Assembly (NCBI GenBank): GCA_041389565.1
Contig: JAWKRP010000032.1
Location: 30,695 to 94,694, forward strand
DNA from: JACKEQ01 sp041389565
Lineage (GTDB): Bacteria > Myxococcota_A > UBA796 > GCA-2862545
Reading direction: 5' to 3'
Length of the DNA stretch: 64,000 nucleotides
Shown: piece after piece, positions 16,904-24,622 of the stretch
Layout: the number at the start of each line of letters is the position of its first letter
Numbering within the stretch: the stretch's first letter is position 1
The notes under the pieces: generated by a model
Database searches by the model: none
What the model saw: only the letters and a program-made list of their open reading frames with translations
Told to the model about the DNA's origin: nothing
Position numbers and translations under genes: made by a program

Positions 16904-17601
16904 GCCTGCACCACGAGTACCTGCTGTTCGCGCTGCAGGACGTGACGGGGAAGTCGCTCGTGGGCGGCTTCGAGGCGTCCTACGCGCTCGCGGGCGCGCT
17001 CGTCGCGGAGATGCAGGTGCGCGACCGCCTCGTGGCCGTGAAGGCCAACGTGTTCGGGCTGCGTCCCGGTCCGTTCTCACCAGGCGCGCTCGGCATGGCC
17101 GAAGGCCGCCTCGAAGGCCAGCAGATCTCGATGAAGCGGTGCATGGGCCGCATCACGCAGCACTGGTTCTCGTCCATCGGTCCCATCCGCGTGGCGGCGC
17201 TCTCCGAGCTCGTGCAGGTGGGCGCGCTCGAGCCCACGCAGGACACCTTCCTGTTCATCCCGTGGCGCATGCGGTACCCGGAGGCCGATCCCCGCTTCGA
17301 GGACGCCGCGCGCCAGCGCCTCCGGTCCCACCTGGAGACGCGGGGGGACGGGGACGCCCCGGAGCCCGACGACCTGCTCCTGTCGCTCCTGAGGGTCACG
17401 AAGCTGCTCGGCAACGTGTGGTCCGAAGCCGAGCTCGAGCGGCTGAAGCCGGCGATCGACGCGCGGACCCAGCGTGCACCGGTCGGGCAGATCGTGAAGG
17501 AGCTCGTTCGCGAGGCCGAAGCGGCTGCAGCGGCGACCGGGGCTGCCTACACGTGCCCTGCGGCGTTCCGGGACGACCTCGACGCCGATCCGCCCATCTA
17601 A
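16891..17601 (+). CDS. GPP34 (GOLPH3/Vps74-like) domain protein
   Basis: GPP34 domains bind phosphoinositides in eukaryotic GOLPH3. Bacterial versions are uncharacterised, probably peripheral membrane proteins. The start matches the family: LGLHHEYLLFALQDVTGKSL, then YALAGALVAEMQVRDRLV. The remainder is helical and ends with an Ala/Glu-rich helix. TTG 16891 lies inside the ChaN-like gene's last codons with AAGGAG about 8 bases upstream; this start gives the family-typical N-terminus and 236 residues. A second GPP34 protein lies at 36212-36847. Translational coupling with ChaN suggests a shared role, which is unknown. Confidence 0.8.
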   Translation: MERLGLHHEYLLFALQDVTGKSLVGGFEASYALAGALVAEMQVRDRLVAVKANVFGLRPGPFSPGALGMAEGRLEGQQISMKRCMGRITQHWFSSIGPIRVAALSELVQVGALEPTQDTFLFIPWRMRYPEADPRFEDAARQRLRSHLETRGDGDAPEPDDLLLSLLRVTKLLGNVWSEAELERLKPAIDARTQRAPVGQIVKELVREAEAAAAATGAAYTCPAAFRDDLDADPPI

Positions 17602-17652
17602 AAGCCCGTCGCGCATTGCGTGGCGGACTCCTCCCGTGCCCAGCCGAAGGCG

Positions 17653-17670
17653 GTGCCCGTGCCCGTGCCC
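17653..17670. repeat. Hexanucleotide repeat (GTGCCC)3, left arm
   Basis: Three perfect GTGCCC units flank the decayed transposase on its left. They are the reverse complement of the GGGCAC units at 17940-17969. The pair therefore forms an inverted repeat enclosing about 270 bases. Confidence 0.9.
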
Positions 17671-17672
17671 GT

Positions 17673-17935
17673 TCAGGCTGGCAGGGGCGCTCGGGCTCGC
17701 CAGAGCTTGAGGAGGTTGTGGACCACGATGATCTGGTCTTCCGTCGCGACGACCTGCCCGTTGAACCCCTGAATGAAGCCTCCCGGTGCTCCATGATCCG
17801 GCTCTCCGGATCGGTGAAGTCGTGCTGCGCTTTGGGGTGCACGGTTCCATTCGCGTGGTGACGGATGATGTCCAGTAGATCACCGCTCTGAAACGCCGTC
17901 GATCCCCCGTCTGAGAGGACGCTCCCGACGTCCTG
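17673..17935 (-). pseudogene. Remnant of an IS5/IS1182-type DDE transposase
   Basis: The minus strand reads, in one frame, HPKAQHDFTDPESRIMEH, a block characteristic of these transposases. After a frameshift (about 17775) it continues as GGFIQGFNGQVVATEDQIIV, directly followed by VHNLLKLWRARAPLPA and a stop at 17673-17675. The first part extends upstream to about 17935. The jump from DQIIV to HNLLKLW suggests that the region between the central and C-terminal parts has been deleted. It is therefore frameshifted, internally deleted and without an N-terminus. No terminal inverted repeats or target duplications were identified, but inverted hexamer arrays flank it. Confidence 0.75.
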
Positions 17936-17939
17936 AATC

Positions 17940-17969
17940 GGGCACGGGCACGGGCACGGGCACGGGCAC
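17940..17969. repeat. Hexanucleotide repeat (GGGCAC)5, right arm
   Basis: Five perfect GGGCAC units immediately right of the transposase remnant, complementary to the (GTGCCC)3 array at 17653-17670. They sit 36 bases from the peroxiredoxin stop codon. In a transcript the arrays could pair into a long GC-rich stem. Confidence 0.9.
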
Positions 17970-18005
17970 GGAAGGAGCCTGGAGCGTGCTATGCGCGACG
18001 GGCTC

Positions 18006-18566
18006 CTAACGCGGGGCGAACAGGAGCTCGACGTCCGCGAGGACCTCGTCGGGATGGGCTCCGACGATGATCTTGTCGTTGTACTCGAGCACGACCTTGC
18101 CCTCCTGGTTCAGGACGCGGGTGCGGCGCTTCGGGTACTGCGCGCCGCGTTCTTCGATCGCGCCGTAGTACAGGGCCAGCTGGCGGTCGTCGTCGCGCCA
18201 GATCTCGTACGGGAAGCCCTGGGCCTCGACCCAGGCGCGGTTCGTCTCGACGTCGGTGAACGACACGCCGACGATGTGCACCCCGAGGCGGTCGAACGAC
18301 TCGAACGCGTCGCGGTAGCCGCAGCCCTCGACCGTGCACCCCGACGTGTTGGCGGCCGGGAAGAACCACAGGACCGTGGGATGCCCGATGAGGTCGGCCT
18401 GATCCCGCGGTGACCCGTCGTGGGCGGTGGCGCGGAAGCCCGGGATCAGCGGACGCTGCTCGGCGGGACGGGTGCCGTGGAGCATCGCGTCGACATCGAC
18501 GGGAGGCGGGGGCGCCGGCTTCTTGCAGCCAGCGGAGGCGAGGAGCACGCACAGGACGAATCGCAT
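18006..18566 (-). CDS. Lipoprotein peroxiredoxin (BCP/PrxQ-like)
   Basis: Thiol peroxidase that reduces hydroperoxides, here predicted to be anchored in the envelope. The lipobox is LASAGC at residues 9-14. The peroxidatic Cys is in NTSGCTVEGCGYRD, where the second Cys sits five residues later as the resolving Cys of the PrxQ/BCP subgroup. The AhpC/TSA fold continues with WFFPA, VGVSFTDVETNRAW and FPYEIWRDDD. 186 residues, normal for BCP plus a lipid anchor. It is divergent from the thioesterase gene (53-base gap). AGGAGCC/GGCTCCT repeats at 17973-17979 and 18001-18007 may form a loose terminator. Confidence 0.88.
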   Translation of the reverse strand: MRFVLCVLLASAGCKKPAPPPPVDVDAMLHGTRPAEQRPLIPGFRATAHDGSPRDQADLIGHPTVLWFFPAANTSGCTVEGCGYRDAFESFDRLGVHIVGVSFTDVETNRAWVEAQGFPYEIWRDDDRQLALYYGAIEERGAQYPKRRTRVLNQEGKVVLEYNDKIIVGAHPDEVLADVELLFAPR

Positions 18567-18619
18567 GCGGAAGCATACGCAACCGGGGCGCTGCGGGCTA
18601 TTCGGGAGCCGGAGGTCGC

Positions 18620-19012
18620 ATGGAGCCCGCCACCCATCCAGGAATCGACCGGAGCCTCTCGGGGCGCCCGCTCACCCTCGAGTCGGGGCGGGCCGTGGTG
18701 CAGCTCGACACGATCCCGGCGATGCGGGCCGACGACCAGGGCCTCGTGCACGGGGGCTTCGTGTTCTCGGCGGCCGACTACGCCGCCATGCTCGCGGTGA
18801 ACGACCCCCACGTCGTGCTCGGCTCCGCAGAGGTGCGCTTCACCGCCCCCGTGCGTGTGGGCGAGTCGGTGGTGCTCACCGCTGAGGTCGGCGAGGCGAA
18901 GGGGCGCAAGCGCGAGGTGTCCGTGAGCGGCACGGTCGGTGAGCGTGCCGTGCTGGAGGGCACGTTCACGGCCTTCGTGCTCGACCGCCACGTGCTGGAG
19001 GGCCCGCGGTGA
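18620..19012 (+). CDS. Hotdog-fold thioesterase family protein
   Basis: Probable acyl-CoA thioesterase or related hotdog enzyme. The 130 residues include MRADDQGLVHGGFVFSAADY, the hotdog central helix with the typical HGG turn, followed by AEVRFTAPVRVGE and strands KGRKREVSVSGTV. Acidic and His residues near HGG match PaaI/YbgC-like active sites, though the exact subclass is unclear. ATG 18620 is preceded by GGAGG (18611-18615). The end overlaps the sulfatase-like gene by GTGA. Substrate unknown. Confidence 0.8.
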   Translation: MEPATHPGIDRSLSGRPLTLESGRAVVQLDTIPAMRADDQGLVHGGFVFSAADYAAMLAVNDPHVVLGSAEVRFTAPVRVGESVVLTAEVGEAKGRKREVSVSGTVGERAVLEGTFTAFVLDRHVLEGPR

Positions 19013-20631
19013 GGAGGGCTGTCGTCGTCGGTGTGGCCGTGGGCGCCCTGGCGCTCGCCGGTGTGGGGGCGCTCGCGATGTTCGGCGGGTCCCGGGCGAA
19101 CGCGCACCCGAACGTGCTGATCGTGCTCTGGGACACCGTGCGCGCCGACCACCTGAGCGTGTACGGCCACGAGGCCGACACCACCCCCTCCCTGCGTGCG
19201 TTCGCGGAGAGCGCCGTCGTCTACGAGAAGACCGTCGCGCCCGGCATGTGGACGGTCCCGAGCCACGGCTCGATGTTCACGGGCCTCCCGCCGTCGACCC
19301 ATGGCGCCTCGTTCGAGTGGCGCTGGCTCGATGCGCACCACGTCACGCTCGCCGAGCACTTCAAGGAGCAGGGCTACGACACGTTCGCGTTCTCGGCGAA
19401 CCCGAACCTGTCGCGTCGCGGTGCGAACCTGCTGCAGGGCTTCGACGTCATCCAGACGAGCTGGGGAGGCCAGTGGTGGCCGCTCGTGCGCCAGGCGACG
19501 CGTCGGAAGCTGCTCCCGAAGGATGCCTCCACCGAGATCTCGCTCGCATATCGCGGCCGGCGGCCCGGAAACCCCTACTACAACGGGGCTCCCGCGGCGG
19601 GAAAGGCGCTGTTCCGCTGGCTCGACGGGCGCGAGACCGACGGCCCGTGGCTCGCGTACCTGAACTACATGGAGGCCCACAAGCCGCGGGTGCCCCAGCT
19701 GAAGCACCGCCGCGCCGTGATGGACGAAGCGCGCCACGACCTCTCGCTCCAGACCGACGTGACGTTCCTGCACCAGCTGGCGTACGGCTACCACCAGCTC
19801 GAGTACACGCCCGAGGAGATCGAAGCGGCGCGATCGGTGTACGACGCCTGCATCCGCGAGCTCGACGAGTACACCCAGCGCGTGTTCGACGGCCTCGAGG
19901 AGCGCGGCATGCTCGACGACACCATCATCGTGGTGACGAGCGACCACGGCGAGACCCTCGGTGAGCACCACCGGTTCGGGCACCGCTACGGCATGTACCA
20001 GACGCTCCTGCACGTGCCGCTGCTCGTGCGGTACCCGAAGCGCCTGAAGCCGGCGCGCGTGTCGGAGCCCGTCACCACGCAGGACCTGTTCGCCACGCTC
20101 ACCGACCTCGCGGAGGTCCCGCCCGCGCCGACCGCGAAGTACTCGCAGTCGCTGCTGGGCACCGTGCACGAGGCGCTGTTCTCGGAGGTGCTGAGCTTCG
20201 ACCTCGCCGGGTTCCAGCTCGTGCGGCGGGCGTACCCGGCCATCCCCCCGGAAGGCTGGGCGCACACGTTCCGCTCGGTCCGTGCGGGGGATCTGAAGCT
20301 CATCGTGGACGACGAAGACCACGCGGAGCTGTACGACCTCGAGACCGACCCCATGGAGACCGAAGACCTCGCGGAGGCCCGTCCGGCCGACGTGGAAGCG
20401 CTGCGCGGCCGGATGACCGCCCACTGGGCCGAGATCCCGCCGTACGACCGCGAGGCCCGCACCGAGGAAGACCGTCCGGCCGCCCTGTCTCGCAAGGAGA
20501 AGGCGATGCTCGAGGTGCTCGGGTACGTCTCGGACGACGAAGGCGACGACGGCGACGGTACGCCGGACGACGAGCTGCCCGACGACGGGCCCGTAGGCGA
20601 CACCCCACCGGACGACGAGCCCTCCGACTGA
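19009..20631 (+). CDS. Sulfatase-superfamily hydrolase/transferase with Thr nucleophile
   Basis: Membrane-anchored alkaline-phosphatase-fold enzyme. One N-terminal helix is followed by the metal site HPNVLIVLWDTVRADHLS and later DDTIIVVTSDHGETLGEHH. The nucleophile segment reads GMWTVPSHGSMFTG. The residue at the C/S-x-P-x-R position is Thr82, as in phosphoglycerol or phosphoethanolamine transferases of this superfamily, so formylglycine maturation is not needed. The C-terminal 40 residues are a run of Asp/Glu/Pro. Length 540. The start GTG 19009 overlaps the thioesterase gene. Substrate could be a phosphodiester lipid or glycan; unproven. Confidence 0.85.
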   Translation: MRRAVVVGVAVGALALAGVGALAMFGGSRANAHPNVLIVLWDTVRADHLSVYGHEADTTPSLRAFAESAVVYEKTVAPGMWTVPSHGSMFTGLPPSTHGASFEWRWLDAHHVTLAEHFKEQGYDTFAFSANPNLSRRGANLLQGFDVIQTSWGGQWWPLVRQATRRKLLPKDASTEISLAYRGRRPGNPYYNGAPAAGKALFRWLDGRETDGPWLAYLNYMEAHKPRVPQLKHRRAVMDEARHDLSLQTDVTFLHQLAYGYHQLEYTPEEIEAARSVYDACIRELDEYTQRVFDGLEERGMLDDTIIVVTSDHGETLGEHHRFGHRYGMYQTLLHVPLLVRYPKRLKPARVSEPVTTQDLFATLTDLAEVPPAPTAKYSQSLLGTVHEALFSEVLSFDLAGFQLVRRAYPAIPPEGWAHTFRSVRAGDLKLIVDDEDHAELYDLETDPMETEDLAEARPADVEALRGRMTAHWAEIPPYDREARTEEDRPAALSRKEKAMLEVLGYVSDDEGDDGDGTPDDELPDDGPVGDTPPDDEPSD

Positions 20632-20963
20632 TGCGCGCCGTGTGCCTGTCGTGCGGGGCCCTCAAGTGGGGAGCGCTCACCGCGTGCAGGGAGTGTGGCG
20701 TGCGCCCGGCGACGCCCGAGGAGCAGGGCCGGGCGCTGGCGGCGAGCGAGGATCACTTCGACGCAGACGGGCTCGCAGCGCTCGCGGAGCGCGTGAGGGC
20801 CGGCGGAGCGGTCGATCTCGACGCCGACCTCGTGGCCGAGCTGTCGTCCCATGCCGCGAGCGTGCGGGTCCCGCCGCTCGGGTTCGTGTTGATGGTGGTC
20901 GGAGTCCCGTTCGCGGTCGCGGTGGTGCTCGGAGTCCTCGCGATCGCGCTCCTCGCCGGATAG
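20631..20963 (+). CDS. Small zinc-ribbon membrane protein
   Basis: Two CxxC pairs at the very N-terminus (CLSC, then CREC, 13 residues apart) form a rubredoxin-type zinc ribbon. A charged helix follows, then a C-terminal hydrophobic segment of about 30 residues (LGFVLMVVGVPFAVAVVLGV). 110 residues. ATG 20631 overlaps the last base of the preceding stop (TGATG). The domain order, ribbon inside and tail anchor in the membrane, is common among uncharacterised proteins. It precedes the M14-like gene by nine bases. Function unknown. Confidence 0.7.
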   Translation: MRAVCLSCGALKWGALTACRECGVRPATPEEQGRALAASEDHFDADGLAALAERVRAGGAVDLDADLVAELSSHAASVRVPPLGFVLMVVGVPFAVAVVLGVLAIALLAG

Positions 20964-20972
20964 CGGGCCGGA

Positions 20973-21923
20973 ATGTCCAGGTCGATGCAGTCGCTGCGCA
21001 CGTCCCGCCGGGACGCCGTGCCCGTCATGGTGCACACGGCGTCGTCCGGTCCGGTCGTGGCGATCACGGCCAACATCCATGGCGACGAGGCCACGGGCGT
21101 GGCGGTGGTGCAGGAGCTCGACCGGTGGCTCGTCGAGCACCTCCAGCGCGGCACGGTCGTGCTGTACCCGAGCCTGAACCCCGCCGGGCTGTCGAGCCGC
21201 ACGCGCGTGCTGCCGCCCGACGGAGCCGACCTGAACCGGCTCTTCCCCGGTCATCGCGACGGGAACGAGTCGGAGAAGCACGCGGCGGCCATCTGGAAGG
21301 ACCTCGCCTCGCGCCGGGTGAGCCTGCTGGTCGACCTGCACGCCGACAGTGCCCGCTCCATCCCGTACGCCATCGTCGACCGCGCGCTCGCCCGCGGGCG
21401 GGGCTCGAAGCTCGCGCCCACCCTCGAGCAGTACGCGCTGGCGAGCGGTCTCACGGTGCTCCGCGAGTACCCCGACGACCAGTACGTGCGGTACGCCCTC
21501 GATCGCAGCCTGGCGGGAGCGATGGTGAACCGCGGTGCCGTGCCGGCCATCACGGTGGAGGCGGGTCCGCGGCGCTGGATCTCCGCATCGGCCGTCGCCG
21601 CCGCGCTCGACGCCGTTCGGGGCGTGCTCGGAGACCTCGGGCTCGCCGACTTCGCGACGGTCGTGCACCCCTCGCGGGTCGACGGCGGGCCCTGGCGGCG
21701 TGCGCCTGCTCCCCGGGTGCGAGTGGGTGGCATCTTCCGCGAGCGGCTCGAGCCCGGCGCACGCTTCGCGAGGGGCGACGTGCTGGGAACGCTCGTCGAC
21801 CTCGCTGGCCAGACCCTCGAGGAGGTGGTCGCACCTTCCGAGGGCATCGTGATCTCGTGGGCCGAGCTCACCTGGGTGGAAGCGGGCTCGGTGCCGGGAA
21901 CCGTCGGACTGTTGGAGGCCTGA
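20973..21923 (+). CDS. Succinylglutamate desuccinylase/aspartoacylase-family M14 metallohydrolase
   Basis: Zinc amidohydrolase family that deacylates small N-acyl amino acids or related amides. The Zn ligands His and Glu lie in NIHGDEATG (about residue 36), with a third His in LVDLHADS. The Arg for substrate carboxylate may be in ADLNRLFPG. The general-base Glu is probably in AITVEAGPR (about residue 195). The C-terminal half is a beta-barrel-like module (VAPSEGIVISW) seen in AstE/AspA proteins. 316 residues. The ribosome site at ATG 20973 is weak. Stop overlaps the methyltransferase ATG. Substrate not predictable. Confidence 0.83.
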   Translation: MSRSMQSLRTSRRDAVPVMVHTASSGPVVAITANIHGDEATGVAVVQELDRWLVEHLQRGTVVLYPSLNPAGLSSRTRVLPPDGADLNRLFPGHRDGNESEKHAAAIWKDLASRRVSLLVDLHADSARSIPYAIVDRALARGRGSKLAPTLEQYALASGLTVLREYPDDQYVRYALDRSLAGAMVNRGAVPAITVEAGPRRWISASAVAAALDAVRGVLGDLGLADFATVVHPSRVDGGPWRRAPAPRVRVGGIFRERLEPGARFARGDVLGTLVDLAGQTLEEVVAPSEGIVISWAELTWVEAGSVPGTVGLLEA

Positions 21924-23104
21924 TGCGCGTGCTCACCGTGAACGGCTACTCGGCGAAGTGGCTCGGGCGCGGCTTCCCGTGGGTGTACCCGAAGGAGGTC
22001 GTGCGCGGGAAGGCCGGGCCGGGCGAGTGGGTGGAGCTGCGCGACGAGCGCGGCACACGGCTCGGGGTGGGGCTCGCCGACGAAGGGTGGCTGGCGGCGC
22101 GGGTGTTCGGGCACGGCGATGCGGGCCACGACCCCGCGTCGCTCCGCGCGCTGCTCGATAGGGCCGCGCGGCTCCGGGATGCCGTGATCGGGCCCGACAC
22201 GACGGGCTATCGGCTGGTGCACGGCGAGAACGACGGGTTCCCGGGCGTGCGGATCGACTGGTGGAGCCACCACGCGGTGGTCGTGCTCGACAGTCCCGCG
22301 CTCGCGCCCCTGCTGCCGGTCATCGTCGACTGGCTCGTCGACACGCGGGCGCCGCGCGGAATCCACCTCTGCTACCGAACCGACCCGCGCGACACGGCTC
22401 CGCAGCGGTTCGACCCCGCGCCGGGCCTGCTGCACGGGCACGATCCGACGGACGACGTGCGGGTGACCGAGCGCGGCGTGACGTACGGCGTGCGCCCCCA
22501 CGACGGGCCCGACGTGGGCCTGTACGCCGACATGCGCGACGTGCGCGCCTGGCTCGAGCCGAGCTGGGGCGGGATGCGGGTGCTCAACACGTTCGCGTAC
22601 ACGGGCGCGTTCTCGGTGAGCGCGGCGTTCAACGGGGCGGCCGAGACGGTGAGCGTCGACCTGTCGAAGCACTACCTCGACCGCGCCGAGGCGAACTTCA
22701 AGCTGAACGACCTCTCGCTCGACACCCACGACTTCTTCGCGGAGGACACCTTCAAGGCGCTCGATCGGTTCCGCCGCACGGGCCGGATGTTCGACCGCGT
22801 CGTGCTCGACCCCCCGAGCTACTCGCACAGCAAGGAGGGCACGTGGTCCGCGAAGAAGGACCTGCCGCGCCTGGTGTCCGCGGCCGCTCGGGTGCTCGAC
22901 CCCGAGGGCTGGGTGATCGTGGCCTCCAACCAGGGCGAGATGAGCCCGCGTGACTTCCGCGGGCTCGTGCTCGATGGCTTCAAGCGGGCCGACCGCGTCG
23001 CGCAGGAGCTCTGGGTGGGGTCGCAGGGGCCGGACTTCCCCGCGGGCAGCCGGTTCCCGGAGGGCCGCTACCTCAAGGTCGCCGTCTGGCGTCTGGACGG
23101 GTGA
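21923..23104 (+). CDS. Class I SAM-dependent rRNA methyltransferase (RlmI/RlmK type, PUA domain)
   Basis: Predicted 23S rRNA cytosine-5 methyltransferase. The N-terminal PUA domain (residues 1-75) contains GRGFPWVYPKEVV. A short beta linker follows, then the Rossmann methyltransferase with motif I VLNTFAYTGAFSVSA and motif IV DRVVLDPPSYSHS, the DPP loop typical of RlmI. The 393 residues match E. coli RlmI (396). ATG 21923 overlaps the previous stop. RlmI methylates C1962 in E. coli; the exact target base here is inferred. Confidence 0.88.
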   Translation: MRVLTVNGYSAKWLGRGFPWVYPKEVVRGKAGPGEWVELRDERGTRLGVGLADEGWLAARVFGHGDAGHDPASLRALLDRAARLRDAVIGPDTTGYRLVHGENDGFPGVRIDWWSHHAVVVLDSPALAPLLPVIVDWLVDTRAPRGIHLCYRTDPRDTAPQRFDPAPGLLHGHDPTDDVRVTERGVTYGVRPHDGPDVGLYADMRDVRAWLEPSWGGMRVLNTFAYTGAFSVSAAFNGAAETVSVDLSKHYLDRAEANFKLNDLSLDTHDFFAEDTFKALDRFRRTGRMFDRVVLDPPSYSHSKEGTWSAKKDLPRLVSAAARVLDPEGWVIVASNQGEMSPRDFRGLVLDGFKRADRVAQELWVGSQGPDFPAGSRFPEGRYLKVAVWRLDG

Positions 23105-23790
23105 GGTACCCCGCACCGCTCGTCACGGGCACGCTGCTCGCGCGTCGGAAGCGCTTCCTGGCCGACGTTCGCCTGCCGGACGGCACCGAGGTGACCGCCC
23201 ACCTCGCGAACACGGGCGCGATGACGGCCTGCTGGGCGGAGGGCGCGCCGTGCCGACTCTCGCACAGCGACGACCCGAAGCGCTCCCTGGCCTGGTCGGT
23301 GGAGCAGACGTTCGTGGGCGGCTGCTGGATCCTGGTGAACACGGCCCGCCCGAACCGCATCGTCGAAGAAGCCCTGTGGGACGGGCGGATCTGCGGCACG
23401 GTGTCGGAGGTGAAGCGGGAGGCGCGGTTCCCGGACGAAGGCCGCGCGGACTTCCTGGTGGACGGGCACACCTGGGTGGAGGTGAAGAACGCCACCCTCC
23501 GGGCGGGCGACACGGTGTGGTTCCCCGACAGCGTGACGACGCGCGGAGCCCGGCACCTCGACGCGCTCGCGGAGCGGCTCGAGCATGGCGACCGCGCGCT
23601 CCTCGTGCTCCATGTCGGCACCGAGGGCGGGAGCGAGGTGCGCGTGGCGAGGCACGTCGATCCGGGGTTCGCGGAGGCCCTCGATCGGGCCGTGCAGCGC
23701 GGGCTGGACGTGCAGGCGTGGAGGGTGTCGCTGTCGGACACCGAAGCCGTGCTGACGGAGCGTGTGCCGTTCACCACCCGAGGGCGGTGA
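23101..23790 (+). CDS. sfsA: SfsA-family protein (sugar fermentation stimulation protein)
   Basis: SfsA proteins are DNA/RNA-binding, nuclease-like proteins of unclear role. Hallmarks here are the RRKRFLADV opening (family FxxRPNRF variant), HLANTGAM, and the nuclease-like core with DFLVDG and WVEVKNATL, with DSVTTRGARHL near residue 135. 229 residues, typical. GTG 23101 overlaps the methyltransferase stop (GTGA). Its end overlaps the convergent pdxJ by 20 bases. The acidic and Lys residues (D/ExK) of the PD-(D/E)xK-like core appear intact. Confidence 0.9.
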   Translation: MRYPAPLVTGTLLARRKRFLADVRLPDGTEVTAHLANTGAMTACWAEGAPCRLSHSDDPKRSLAWSVEQTFVGGCWILVNTARPNRIVEEALWDGRICGTVSEVKREARFPDEGRADFLVDGHTWVEVKNATLRAGDTVWFPDSVTTRGARHLDALAERLEHGDRALLVLHVGTEGGSEVRVARHVDPGFAEALDRAVQRGLDVQAWRVSLSDTEAVLTERVPFTTRGR

Positions 23791-24508
23791 GCAGCTCCTT
23801 CACGGCGGCCTGCGTACCGACCTCGAGCGCGCGGCAGATCTGCGAGTGGCCGATGGAGACCTCGAGCAGCCCGTCTGCATCGGCGATTCCGCGGAGGTTG
23901 TCCCAGTCGAGGTCGTGCCCGGCGTTCACTCCGAGGCCCGCCTCGCGGGCGACCCGGATGGAAGCGCGCATCCGCTCGACCCACCCGCACTGGTCGGGAG
24001 TGCCCCAGGCCCACGCATACGGGCCCGTGTAGAGCTCGACGCGGTCGGTTCCGGTCTCGGCGAAGGCGGGCAGGAGCTCGAGGTCGGCGTCTGCGAAGCA
24101 GGACGTGCGGATGCCGAGCGCGGCGAGCGGCTCGATGGCCGCCAGGAGCCGATCGCGGTCGGTGATGGGGTGGAAGCCGTGGTCGGACGTGACCTCTCCG
24201 GGGGTGACCGGCACGAGGGTGCACTGGTCGGGCTGGAGCTCGCGGACCATCGCCAGCAGGCCGGGGTCGTCCTGGCACTCGATGTTGAGCTCGATGCCCG
24301 GGTGGTGGGTGCGCAGGTGGTCCGACAGCACCGGGACGTCGGCTCGGCGGATGTGTCTCTCGTCGAGCCGCGGGTGGACGGTGATCCCGTGCGCGCCCGC
24401 GGCGATGCAGAGGTCGGCGGAGGCCCGCAGGCTGGGCGCGTCGTGGCCCCGAGAGTTTCGGAGCAAGGCATACTTGTTGATGTTGACGGACAGCTTGGCT
24501 CGACCCAT
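23771..24508 (-). CDS. pdxJ: Pyridoxine 5'-phosphate synthase
   Basis: Condenses deoxyxylulose 5-phosphate with 3-amino-2-oxopropyl phosphate to pyridoxine 5'-phosphate, the last step of the DXP-dependent vitamin B6 pathway. The TIM barrel begins KLSVNINKYALLRNSRG; active-site blocks are GITVHPRLDERHI, ELNIECQ, the LVPVTPGEVTSDHGF loop, VELYTGPYA and LGVNAGHDLDWDNL with its His. 245 residues, as in E. coli. ATG 24508 has GGAGG five bases upstream; the frame continues upstream but that extension lacks family similarity. It is divergent from the cyclase gene. Confidence 0.95.
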   Translation of the reverse strand: MGRAKLSVNINKYALLRNSRGHDAPSLRASADLCIAAGAHGITVHPRLDERHIRRADVPVLSDHLRTHHPGIELNIECQDDPGLLAMVRELQPDQCTLVPVTPGEVTSDHGFHPITDRDRLLAAIEPLAALGIRTSCFADADLELLPAFAETGTDRVELYTGPYAWAWGTPDQCGWVERMRASIRVAREAGLGVNAGHDLDWDNLRGIADADGLLEVSIGHSQICRALEVGTQAAVKELLTALGW

Positions 24509-24622
24509 GGTGCCCTCCGGGCTCCGCCTCCGATAACGGATCGGCACAAAGCGGGTCGACGGGAACTGTTTCCGCGATGTAGCCTAGGGCGCCCGGACGG
24601 AGGCTGTCCGGCAGGAGTGCGC

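Noticed and set aside
17396..17842. Intact minus-strand gene through the transposase region
   Set aside because: The open frame joins the antisense of the GPP34 gene to one fragment of a frameshifted transposase. The transposase similarity switches frame, so it is a pseudogene.
13328..20631. SUMF-like protein as the formylglycine generator for the sulfatase-like enzyme
   Set aside because: The sulfatase-like protein has Thr at the modified position and the SUMF-like protein lacks one of the two catalytic Cys, so neither side of the reaction is supported.
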